Source: Isoetes taiwanensis
Taxonomy: Eukaryota > Streptophyta > Lycopodiopsida > Isoetales > Isoetaceae
Assembly: GCA_021234155.1 (NCBI GenBank)
Contig: JAJEKV010000312.1
Coordinates: 289,589-353,588, forward strand
DNA: 64,000 bases
Reading direction: 5' to 3'
The notes under the pieces are model-generated. The model did not search any database, had not been told where the DNA came from, and saw only the letters and a program-made list of their open reading frames with translations. This document shows, piece after piece, positions 46,161 through 55,550 of this stretch. The position numbers and the translations under genes were made by a program. Within the stretch, counting starts at the first letter, position 1. Every line of letters starts with the position of its first letter.

Positions 46161-46801
46161 CACTAGCATAGTGGCTTCCTTGACTTGTACTCCCATATCA
46201 TGAAAAAGAGTGAGCATAATGGAGGTGTCTTTTTGCCATACTTCAATTCCTAGGCAATAATGTAAAAGTCCTAGGTCTGTGACCTCAAAGGAGCGTGCAA
46301 GATGCGCTTTTAAATCTGCAATGGTAGATGTTGCATCCCCTGTGATGATTGAATCATCCACATAAAGAACCAAAATACATATTTTAGCATCAGCTTTTTT
46401 ATAATAGAGACTAGGATCTGCCGTGGACCGTTTGAAGCCAATGTTCAATAAAAAAGCATTGATCTTGTTGTGCCAACATCTCGGGGCCTGCCGTAGGCCA
46501 TACAAGCTTTTCTGGAGGTGGCAGACAAGTGATTCTTCTCCCTTTTTCACAAATCCCTGAGGTTGCTCCATATAAATGGTTTTCTGCGGGTCTCCATTTA
46601 AAAGGCACTTTTAAAGTCTAGGCGATAGATGGGCGCCCTTTATCTTGGCGGAGCCAATGCAATATTTGCTTTCGAATGGTAGGCGATACAGCGACGGGGG
46701 CAAAACATCTGTATAGTCAATGCCAAATTCTTGGGCATATCCCTTGGCTACAAGTCGGCCTTGTGCTTTGCTATCTTTTGCCATCGGAGTTGTATTTGGT
46801 C
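46125..46801 (-). pseudogene. Copia reverse transcriptase region, split by the unknown element
   Basis: To the right of the inner insertion, at about 49,590-49,650, the minus strand encodes K-P-K-K-P-x-C-H-W-E-Q, corresponding to the usual K-x-I-G-C-K-W-V-Y-K. To the left it resumes with S-K-A-Q-G-R-L-V-A-K-G-Y-A-Q. Then come M-E-Q-P-Q-G-F, K-S-L-Y-G-L-R-Q-A-P-R-C-W, and the catalytic Y-V-D-D at 46,353-46,364, followed by L-G-L-L-H-Y-C-L-G-I-E-V. A frameshift near 46,600 separates the finger and palm parts. After Q-K-D-T-S-I-M-L-T the usual RT tail and most of RNase H are missing, replaced by a jump to the RNase H end. Confidence 0.88.
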
Positions 46802-47080
46802 GGTTTGGGTGCATATTATTCACGAGGGGGGTGACTCAGGGCATCGAGAATCTGTCGGATTGGCATATTAAGCCCCTTATTCCTTAATCTACCCCGTGCG
46901 TAAAGTTCCTCGTTTGTGGGGTATGCAAGTACAAGATTTGCTATCTGATTATAACAAGATTTAAAAATACTATAAGATTTCAATAGGAATACTATATGGT
47001 GTTGATTTAAATGCGTGCAAAATACAATTATGAGGGCTCTCATTTGCCCCTCGTCACCCGTGTGAATATGCACCCAAACC
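46802..47080. repeat. Long-range inverted repeat at the left end of unknown element copy 2
   Basis: GGTTTGGGTGCATATT at 46,802 pairs with AATATGCACCCAAACC ending at 47,080. The left arm carries an extra ATT relative to copy 1. Confidence 0.9.
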
Positions 47081-47667
47081 AAAGGGGGTTTAAGGGGATT
47101 TTAATTTAAATGTGTTGGATCAATGGTTATATTTATTAATGTCAATGGTAGTTATGTGTTGGTTATTATACTAAAAAAAATTTTTTGGCCCTTAGGGCCA
47201 AAAAAAAAGCAGGCGTGAGAATATAAAAGACATCTAAAACATGTAGCAATATGTGTTATGTAATATGCGACATTAAAAAAAAAGGGAATATAGAAATGAA
47301 ACATGACTAACTATAATATCAAAGCATAATGTAATATAATTATATATGCTATAAAAGCATTTTATTTAGAAATTTATTGAGTTATTGAAAATAGCAACTT
47401 ACTAGAAGCCATCACTAGTCTCATTGTTCAAATTTAGGTCGGGCAGAATATGCAAAGCTAGAACCATATGGAGGTAGTAGGAAAAAAATATTGCAAATAC
47501 TCACAGTAAAATTTCTCTAAAGAGAAGCAATAGAATTGTAAGTAATCACCATAAATGAGATAATACAATTCTGAGAATAGACCCTCTAATCCAACATTTC
47601 CATGCGTGATAGTGGGCTGGATTATAATATAATATGCCTACGCCCTATTATTCATGAGTGACTTGTC

Positions 47668-48800
47668 AAGCAGTCTCCTTTAGAAGAAGATACATCGGAG
47701 ATTTTTGCACACCAAAGCTGCCCATGTATTAATATCAAAGCACCTTCTCTATCTGCTCCAAGTTCATGCATTTTGATTGTAATAGTTCATACCTTTGTTT
47801 TGGTACCATTACGCAAATTTCCTTCACGGATCATAGCAGGTAAGGGGATTGAGCTGCCGGTTACCACAAGTCAAGCCCGTCTTCTTTAGAAGAAGATACA
47901 TCGAGAGATTTTTTGCTGCAAGCGCCCATGTCTTGTTTTGGTACCATAATATGCAAATTTCCTTCCGCGGATCATCCCACCATCACTACATTTCTTTGTT
48001 TGTGCCATTGGCGCTGGGCGACTTTCTACATCGAGAATCATGCACATGTGCCACAAAAGTGGTATCACAGGCGAGTCACAATCGAGGCTTGCATTCATAG
48101 TGCTCCTTTGGAAGCTCCCAATAAGAAATCACTACTACTTTATACCTAAGCCTCTTCTTTGCATGATCTGGGAGGAACTTTTAGGGTTCTTATCTACATG
48201 CAATGCAACTATACAAACTACTTGAAATCAAGCACGCAAGATGGAGTTTTGGGTAAGAATATAGACAAAACCGGTAAAGGGATTGAGCTGCCGGTTACCA
48301 CAAGTCAAGCCCGTCTCCTTTAGAAGAAGATACATCAGAGATTTTTGCACAAGCGCCCATGTATTAATATCAAAGCACCTTCTCTATCTGCTCCAAGTTC
48401 ATGCATTTGATTGTAATAGTTCATACCTTTGTTTTGGTACCATAACCATTACGCAAATTTCCTTCACGGATCATCCCACCATCACTACATTTGTTGTTTT
48501 GTGCCATTTGCGCTGGACCAGCTTTCTACATGAGAATCATACACATGTGCCACAAAAGTGGTATCAGGGATCCACAATCGAGGCTTGCATTCCGCGGTGC
48601 TCCTTTGGAAGCTCCCAATAAGAAATCACTACTACTTTATACCTAAGACTCTTCTTTGCATGATGCAGCCGGAGGAAACTTTAGGGTTCTTATCTACATG
48701 CAATGCAACTATACAAACACGAAATCAAGCACGCAAGATGGAGCTTTGGGTAAGAATATAGACGAACCGGTAAGGGGATTGAAGCGCGGTTGCCAAGCGA
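47668..48800. repeat. Tandem array, period about 430-500 bp, inside unknown element copy 2
   Basis: The phrase GTCTCCTTTAGAAGAAGATA (or GTCTTC...) begins at 47,673, 47,879 and 48,313. GGATTGAGCTGCCGGTTACC precedes it at 47,846 and 48,280, and a degenerate copy starts a last partial unit near 48,775. Units also share TTGTTTTGGTACCAT, CGCAAATTTCCTTC and CATGCAATGCAACTATAC. Internal deletions explain the unequal lengths. No stable protein frame runs through the array. Confidence 0.88.
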
Positions 48801-50164
48801 GAAACCCGCCTCAACATAATTTCGAGCAAATGAACAAAGTATGTTTTACGAGGGGAAGCTCTCCCTTTGTCGGCAATTCTAACGGTACTTTTGGGAGCTC
48901 GGTTGGGTTGAGGAAGAAGGTGATAGCAAATCACGAGGATCAGACACATTTGATCAAAAATAGCTTCACCGGGAATCACGGAAACTGCTTATTTGGAAAT
49001 AAATCGGCGTGAATCTTGCTACATGTACGTAAATAAGTGGCTTAGGTCGACCTGCGACCATAGAGCCCCATAACCGCAGCGACCTGCTTTGCCTTCCCAT
49101 TGATTTCCACATCAAAATAAATCTTGTGAGTAATTTCTTCCAGATTCTTGTCTGTTTTTCTTTGCATTTATTACGAAATCCATCAGCGGGGCCAAAGTTA
49201 GATAAGCTAAGAGCCTCTTCATGGCCGCCATGGCGATTTAGGTAAAAGACCTTTTGGGTAGGCTTTAGGGCCGAAAAAGAAATGAAATTGTGATTGTCCT
49301 TAGCATTGCACGCTCACTTGCAAAACGATGCAAAAGCAGGCTATGGAGGCGAGAATCATTGTTGTGCATGTCAGCCCCTAAAATAAAAAAAGGGCTTTTG
49401 TTGTGAGCCCTTGGATGTTGGACCATTGGAAAAAAGAGCTAAATCAGCGACTAAGAAATGGTGCACTCTAGATATGCGCATTAGTACATCCATTCGAATC
49501 ATCGCCATGAAATCTTAGGAAAACCTTTGTAAAAGCGTGCAAAAACACAAAGAAAACCCCCCTGTTATTATGCTACATATTTGTTCCCAATGACATGTTG
49601 GCTTCTTTGGTTTGGGAGTAAAAGGCTGCCAAGTGCCTTCTTTGCATAAGCATGTCATATTCGGCTTACATATTTGCATTCGGAGGATGGGAATGGCATT
49701 TGCTTGCTAATAGGTGGCGAGGATCGATGTAGAAAGAAGTTGAGTCATGAGGGCATAATTGCAAAAGCCTTTGTTGCAAGCAAGTTCTTTGCTTTGCCTT
49801 GAGCCTCTCGGATCTTCGCTGTGATAGGAGGCATGGCGGATGATGGTGGGCGGAATATGAGGATGGAGTGGGTTCCAATCCGGGTTATATGCCTCATCTA
49901 TTGAAGCATTTTCAATAGTAGAGTGATCGAGGAGGATCTGGTGTGTTGTAACACATGGTTGATCCTCAACTTCATCATGAAGACTCATAGATGAGTCCAG
50001 AATCTTGAGTGCGGCATGCTCAAGAGGAATAGTTCTTTGGTGGATCTGCGGCTTTTTTGTAGCGAGATGATGCTTTGCTCAAATAAATCTTTGAATCATT
50101 TGGAGCTGAAATTCTTCTTTTAAAGATGGCTCTTCATCATAATATGATGCACTTTCCACAAAAT

Positions 50165-51104
50165 CTACACTTGGCGAGGCGAATCTGGTCTTGGTTTTTG
50201 GATCATATAGTTTCCATCCTTTTTGGTGATAGGATACCCTATAAAGATGCACTTAATTGCCCTAGGATGTAATTTTCCATACTTCTTGAGCTTCTCTTGA
50301 GGTATGGCTAAATATGTAAACAGACCAAAGATTAAGTAGATTATCCACATTTGGTTTTGCGTCCATAGGCTAACTCATATGGAGTCTTGCGGTTGGATTT
50401 GCTAGAGTTGGAGCTCTATTAGCCAAATAGGCTCTTTGTAACAAGCTTGCTTCCCCAAAAATGTGATGGAAGGTTTTTGTGAATGAGCATTGTCCTTACA
50501 AATTGCGTGGCGCTTCGATTCTTTCTTTACTAGCGCCATTTTGGGCATGGGCATATGGTGCTTGTGAGCTCTCTTCTTATTTTATCGTAAGCAAGTAAGC
50601 ATCAAACTTGGCATTCTTGAATTACGTTTCCATTATCGGTCACAATGCGGCTTTGAGTGATGTACCAAATTCTGCTTCCACATATAAATGAAATTCTTGG
50701 AATTTAAGAAAGGCTTTATCCTTTGTGGCTACACAAAATGCCCAAATAAATCTCTTTGTAATCATCGACAATGGTTAGAAACCAATGAGCTCCCCTAGGG
50801 AAGCTGTCTTATGTAACATAAATCCATATGAAGTAACTCAAGAACACTAGTGGCTCTGAATTGACATGTTGAGGAAAAGGCGTTGAGTTTGCTTACCCAA
50901 ATGACATGCTTGACACTCCAATGATGTGATCTTGAGCTTTTGGGACACTGTTACCATTCTAATGTCGCTAATTCTCCAATGGCTCGTCCTCCAACATGGC
51001 CAAATCGTGCATGCCATAAGTTTTTCTAGATCTTGGTCTGCTGCTACATAAGCGAGGCATGGACTTGGCGTTCCATCCACCGTATACAAACCCCCTTTGT
51101 TCAT
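50165..51104 (-). pseudogene. Copia integrase region
   Basis: The minus strand encodes, in order, the pre-integrase zinc-finger end L-E-C-Q-A-C-H-L-G-K-Q (about 50,890) and then V-D-D-Y in the catalytic core. Next is I-V-T-D-N-G, with the second core Asp, around 50,640. The last block is C-terminal L-K-K-Y-G-K-L-H-P-R-A-I-K-C-I-F-I-G-Y (about 50,235-50,290), typical of Copia integrases. Integrase would insert the cDNA into the chromosome. Stops and frameshifts are scattered through the region, so no full-length protein is possible from the sequence as given. Confidence 0.8.
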
Positions 51105-51479
51105 GTGTCTGTCATGTTAATCTGAAGGCTGCTACGGGGTAATGAACTTCCAAGGGCTTAAGTTTGTTAAATACATCTTTCCTTCACCAAAGATACTTGA
51201 TCTTACCTTGTTTGTCAAATGTAGAAAGCGGATAATAAGTTGGCTGCGACATCGGGGACATGGAAGACATCTTTGATGGGACATATGCCTTGCTCTTCTG
51301 AAGATTAATAATACCTTTGGAGTGTGATTGTAGGACCTCTCCATTTACTCTCATCACTAAAGAGGCGTATCATGAGTAGGATTAAGTAAAGAATCGGTGG
51401 TGTGGTGACGGTGTGTTGAAGCCCCGAATCCATGAGCAAATATTTTGTCTTGGCGAGTGCGGTAGTATAGCGGCCATGT

Positions 51480-52184
51480 TTAAGTATTCCTCACTAAACA
51501 TGCCTGAAAGTGCAACTCTGAGATGCCTCTTGTGGTGTCTTTGGTGGCGAGTTGCCACTTGGACTTTGCGAGGTAGGCGGGTAAACTTGCCAATTTCTTA
51601 TAGGCCTTACATTTGGAACTGTGGTGCCCTGTGACTCCCGGTGCCCGACCAAGTAGCTTGGTGGCGCTTTTCAGCATATGATAAGGTAGATCCGGTGTTG
51701 TCTGCGGCACTCTTTCCTTTATCTTTGTGTGCATGAGCATAATTCAATTCTTTGAATCTTGATCGTTTGGAATTTTGTAACTCTGCATCTAGAAGGGCGG
51801 TTTGAAGATCATGAAAGGACCATGTGACACCCTTTTGAGTTTGAATACTCACTACCATAATAGCATAATGAGAGTAAGATCTTCATCCTCCAATTTCCCT
51901 CTGCACATATGACTTCTTCCTTGAGCCGCAATTTTTCTGAATGTAATCAATGACATCTTTACATTCCTCAATGGTAAGTGTTTCCATTTCTTTGTTTGAA
52001 ATGCTTTACTCTTGCCTAATCCTTTCAAGGCATATGTCTTCTCAAGATAATCCCATGCTTCTTGAAGGTTGTGAAGCCCGACAAAGCTGCCTTCCGATGC
52101 GGAATCTGAGCATGAGAAGATGATCAAGAACGACAAAAAGGCCTTTCTCCCTCCTCTCTCCTCTCTCACGCGGATAAGGCTCAC
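51480..52184 (-). pseudogene. Copia Gag region
   Basis: Frames on the minus strand encode L-H-N-L-Q-E-A-W-D-Y-L-E-K-T-Y, then K-L-E-D-E-D-L-T-L-I-M-L-L, then T-Q-K-G-V-T-W-S-F-H-D-L-Q-T-A-L-L-D-A-E. These match the Copia Gag core (aggregation domain and L-L-x-S-L-P region). G-H-H-S-S-K-C at about 51,680 is what remains of the C-C-H-C zinc knuckle. Further left a D-S-G triplet at about 51,435 marks the retroviral-type aspartic protease. Gag would package the element RNA in cytoplasmic particles. At least three frame changes or stops are present and the N-terminus is truncated. Confidence 0.75.
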
Positions 52185-52191
52185 GATACCA
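52178..52191 (-). promoter_or_regulatory. Copia primer-binding site
   Basis: Read on the minus strand this is TGGTATCGTGAGCC, directly adjoining the 5' LTR. It resembles the TGGTATCAGAGC site complementary to plant initiator tRNA-Met, with a change in the middle. Confidence 0.8.
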
Positions 52192-52344
52192 TATTTGTGT
52201 GTAAAGCTAGTGAGAAAGAAGGCGCTCTAGGTAGATGAAGTGTTGTGTGTGAGCACAATAATGACCTATATAGGTCTAGGGTGACATTAGGGTTAGGGTA
52301 CCATGTCACGTGTAGGGTTAGAGGTTAGGTTTCCTCATGTAATA
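52192..52344 (-). repeat. Copia LTR (5' LTR in element orientation)
   Basis: Same ends as 45,729-45,880, with one substitution (GAAGGCGC for GAAGACGC) and one inserted A that breaks the second TTAGGG pair. The adjoining minus-strand primer-binding site supports its 5' role. Confidence 0.95.
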
Positions 52345-53275
52345 ACATTGGAAATTAAGAAGATTGCTTTTGGAGTTCAAGTGAAACCAATCATCTTGTA
52401 TGGTAGCCCGGTTGGGGGCTGGATTATCCGGAAATCTTTGGAATGCTATTGAAAATGTGAAGCGTTTTTATTAGTGAGCTTGGTGCAAAGCCACAAACAC
52501 CTTATTGCATGATGTTAGCGGAGGCGGGTATCTTTGCCTTTAGAGGTTGAAGCATTGTCTTGAGCGATGGCGTATGTTAACGGGGTTATGGCAATGGATG
52601 AGGAAAGATTTCCTCGCCTAGCCCATGAACAATCTAAAAAAAAAGGTTGGTATTGTGAAGTGAAAAAAATGGTGTGCTAAATGGCTTGGACAAGACAAGC
52701 GGCGGCGTCACACAAATATAAGGAAGTTTATATAGAGGTTAAGGCATATGTGGTAAAGGAAATGTGGAGGCTTGAACGACAAGGATGTTAAGAAAAGGTT
52801 CTATCTTGATGACATCAATAATTTGGACACATATGAAGAACAAGATTATCTGCTTTCTAATATGTGAAAAAAACCGCATATTGATTTCTCAATTGCGGTT
52901 ATCATCATCACTTACACATTGAAGCGGTGGGTGGAATGGTACACCTCATAATGAGAGGTTTTGTTTAGGATGTCTAGACCTTGAAATTGAAGCAGAGAAG
53001 CATGTTTTTGGAATGTTGACATCACGAGAACATCGGAGATAGATATGGTATCTGAGGGGCCGGACTTTAAAGAGAACTATTGGATATGCCGACCCATAGA
53101 TTGAGTACATATCTTAGGGATATTTGGATGGGCGTCTACGGATATCATAAGTTTGTTTAACCTCATGGAAGATTTTTTGATATTTAAGCAGGGTTGAGTG
53201 CTTATATATATTCCATGATTGTATTATGTATGTATCTGTTTGCCATAGAGGCCGGGGGCCTAAAATGGCTTGATC

Positions 53276-53370
53276 AATTAAATTAAATTAAATTAAATTA
53301 AATTAAATTAAATTAAATTAAATTAACTTAAATTAAATTAAATTAAATTAAATTAAATTAAATTAAATTT
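53276..53370 (+). repeat. (TTAAA)n tail of the LINE
   Basis: About 19 pentamer units with one interruption (TTAACTTAAA), ending at the ATTTTGA duplication. It acts as the 3' tail of the retroposed LINE instead of poly(A). Confidence 0.95.
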
Positions 53371-53509
53371 TGAAGGTCGTTTTGCTCTTCTGCTATGGTG
53401 CTAGGTTGGATTGCTAATGGCTATTCCCTCCCACGGCTAAATGGTCCACCTTCTCAACCTTAAAGTCAAACCATAAGTCCACTTTATCTGCGAATTTAAG
53501 TAAGGGATG

Positions 53510-53960
53510 CAATAAGTCCCTTTTATTTGCACTCCTTTAAGTGTGGTTTCCAAACCCGGTAACAAGTCACGTCTCATTTTGGACCTTCATTTTGTTAATA
53601 GTTTCTTGGCTCACATTCACTTCAAATCTGAGATCATTAAAGATGTTCCAACCATAGTCAAGCCTAAAGATCTTTTGTTCACTTTTGACCTTCACTCAGT
53701 TACCATCATGTTGACATTAACCCTTGTTGGACTTACCTTGATTTTGAGTTTGAAAGTGTTTTTTATATTTTCACATCTTTACCATTTGGCCTCTCATCTA
53801 CTTGCTATGTCTTTACCAAGTTAATGCACCCGGCTTGTTGGTCGTGGCACTCAAAGGGTTGTCGTTGCATTCCTTATGTTGATGATTTTCTATTTTCCAC
53901 TATTGTTGCCAAGTTTAAGCATGTCTAGAATATGGTACCAGCGATTTTGAGGCGGTGGCT
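53510..53960 (+). pseudogene. DIRS-type reverse transcriptase fragment, copy B
   Basis: It is the same fragment as in copy A. K-S-R-L-I-L-D-L is encoded near 53,564 and L-T-L-V-G-L-type out-of-phase palm text follows. S-L-P-F-G-L-S-S then appears in the third phase around 53,783, and Y-V-D-D at 53,875-53,886. A deletion near 53,960 removes the segment after V-L-R-D-F present in copy A. In copy B it is separated from its own upstream half by the LINE at 45,062-53,366. Confidence 0.75.
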
Positions 53961-54324
53961 TTAAGCGAATTAATTAAAATGATAAAATTAGGGGATTTTG
54001 AGAATTTTGGTGACCACTTTAGGGCCACCACTAGTAATAAAGGTTATAAAAGTACTATTTTTGTGTTCAAATTATCCGCCCATTTACGTTCCATTTTATT
54101 GGTCGAGGTCCCTCTCTACATCAACCTCTTTGCCCCGGCAACTCTGGCATAGCCAATATCTGCTTTGCTCTCCATTTAGGTAGCCATAGCCATCGGTAGA
54201 GCATTTTGCATAGCGACCATATTCAAAATTTTGTCAAAAGGCTATAGCGGACCCATTCGGTAGCCATTGCTTTCGAGTTTCTTTGCGATTGCAAGCTCCC
54301 GAGCTTCGATCAAGCCCGGTCTCG

Positions 54325-55172
54325 GCTCCTCTGCGCTAGTAAGAAAAAGATTAAAAAATTCCTTTCTAGCACAAACTTTCTATTTATGTTTGTAGATATC
54401 GGGTTACTTATTTTATAGCGGGATAATTATGCAAGTTTCTTTTCCTATTTGGTAATGGTTTGCTATTTATTTTCTATGGCTAAGTTTATCTTTAGCTTTA
54501 GATGAAACTCCACCTCTAAGCAAAGTTCACGGCCTCCGGTGATTTTCTACCTAGCGGGTTGAAGGGCATGCCCCATTTTGGAGGTCGTTTTGCTCTTCTG
54601 CTATGGTGCTAGATTGGATTGCTAATGGCTATTCCCTCCCCCAAGCCCTCCCCTGGCTAAATGGTCCACCTTCTCAACCTTGGTCCCGTCCCATCCAAAC
54701 CATAAGTCCACTTTGCGACATGCGAATTTCGTAAAGGGATACAATAAAAGATTTAATTACCTGCAGTGCAGCCACCACCACGGTCTGTCCCTTTATTTGC
54801 TCTCCTTTAAGTGTGGTTCCCAAAGGCGGTAACAAGTCCGCGTCTCATTTTGGACCTTCGTTTTGTTAATAGTTTCTTGGCTCGAGATTCCTTCAAATAC
54901 GAGACCATTAAAGATGTTCCAACCATAGTCAAGCCTAAAATCTTTTGTTCACTTTTGACCTTCCTTTCGGTTACCATCATGTTGACATTAACTCTATTTG
55001 TTGGACCTAGCATGATTTTGAGTTTGAAGGTGTTTTTTATTTGTTCACATCTTTACCATTTGGCCTCTCATCTGCTTGCTATGTCTTTACCAAGTTAACG
55101 CGCCAGCTTGTTCGGTCGTGGTGCTCAAAAGGTTGTCGTTGCATTCTTTATGTTGATGATTTTCTATTCAAT
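54325..55172 (+). repeat. Internal direct repeat of DIRS-like copy B, unit 2
   Basis: Matches 30,499-31,335 of copy A and, at lower identity, the copy B unit 1 (44,809-45,061 joined to 53,367-53,900). Confidence 0.85.
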
Positions 55173-55550
55173 GGAGTTCACATCATCTAGAGGCATTGTG
55201 CTAAAAAAAAAGTATTCATTGCATTCATGAGCATTGTTGACTTACTTGCAGAATAATCATCGGCTATTTAGAATTAAAGGGACATATCCACGTTCCTAGA
55301 TTGATATTTCCATTTTTCACAAATTCCCAGCATCAAAGCTTTATTTCAGTTTTGAGTTCTCGCAAAGTATAACTTCTTGAAACTTACGAAGGGTACCACG
55401 GGGTTGTGGATAATAAAAAATTGAGAGCATTGGGGACCTTTATTGGAGTAAGATGATGCACATAAACATAAGGACGGATAAAGGTTATCTTGCCTCAAAA
55501 AAGCGGGGCGTGAGCGTAAAGGGAGGTAAATTTTACCTCCCCTCTATAAG

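Larger units (their letters stand above)
46802..49576 (+). mobile_element. Unclassified element, copy 2, nested in the Copia RT
   Basis: It is 2,775 bp long with the same left end (GGTTTGGGTGCATATT) and right end (TTATTATGCTAC) as copy 1, and sits between two adjacent parts of the Copia RT. The shared left part ends at a perfect hairpin TTTTTTGGCCC-TTA-GGGCCAAAAAA (47,181-47,205), at the place where copy 1 has GGGCCC-TTC-GGGCCC. The interior, unlike that of copy 1, holds a tandem repeat (47,668-48,800) and anonymous GC-richer DNA. No transposase, RT, Rep or helicase is recognised. Different interiors between conserved ends are the pattern of non-autonomous elements mobilised by an unseen partner. 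It is the youngest layer of the nest. Confidence 0.8.
45729..52344 (-). mobile_element. Copia LTR retrotransposon nested in the LINE
   Basis: Direct repeats of 152 and 153 bp bound the element and the pentamer ACATT is duplicated outside them (45,724-45,728 and 52,345-52,349). It is transcribed leftward. Inside the right LTR is a primer site TGGTATC...GAGCC (minus strand, 52,178-52,191), like the initiator-Met tRNA site of plant Copia elements. Inside the left LTR is a purine tract (minus CAGGAGGAG, 45,881-45,889). Gag, protease, integrase, RT and RNase H remnants follow in Copia order from 52,184 down to 45,930. The LTRs differ at only two positions, so insertion is recent, yet the coding region has many stops, frameshifts and a large deletion between RT and RNase H. 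LTR ends are TATTA...AAATA, not TG...CA. Confidence 0.95.
45062..53366 (+). mobile_element. 5'-truncated LINE, family 2, itself interrupted by a Copia element
   Basis: It begins abruptly inside the reverse transcriptase and ends in a (TTAAA)n tail of about 95 bp, flanked by 7-bp ATTTTGA duplications: the signature of target-primed reverse transcription with 5' truncation. Removing the Copia insertion leaves about 1.7 kb. The sequence differs from the family-1 LINE at 8,520-10,710. Continuity across the Copia insertion is shown by the host pentamer ACATT repeated on both sides. After it, at about 52,380-52,440, the sequence encodes the expected K-P-I-I-L-Y-G region of LINE proteins. Confidence 0.93.
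38476..55550 (+). mobile_element. DIRS-like retroelement, copy B, interrupted by nested insertions
   Basis: Ends and order match copy A. Segments 38,476-40,885, 43,161-45,061 and 53,367-55,550 align to 25,110-27,593, 27,602-29,505 and 29,508-31,709. Removing the unknown element (2,275 bp) and the LINE block (about 8.3 kb) leaves about 6.5 kb, close to copy A. Gag remnants lie at 43,560-44,095 and include a decayed zinc knuckle. The RT lies at 53,510-53,960, with Y-V-D-D at 53,875-53,886 and a second partial copy ending at 55,149-55,160. A perfect 21-nt palindrome, GGGAGGTAAA-T-TTTACCTCCC, sits at 55,521-55,541, just inside the right end. No target duplication is seen. Confidence 0.82.
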
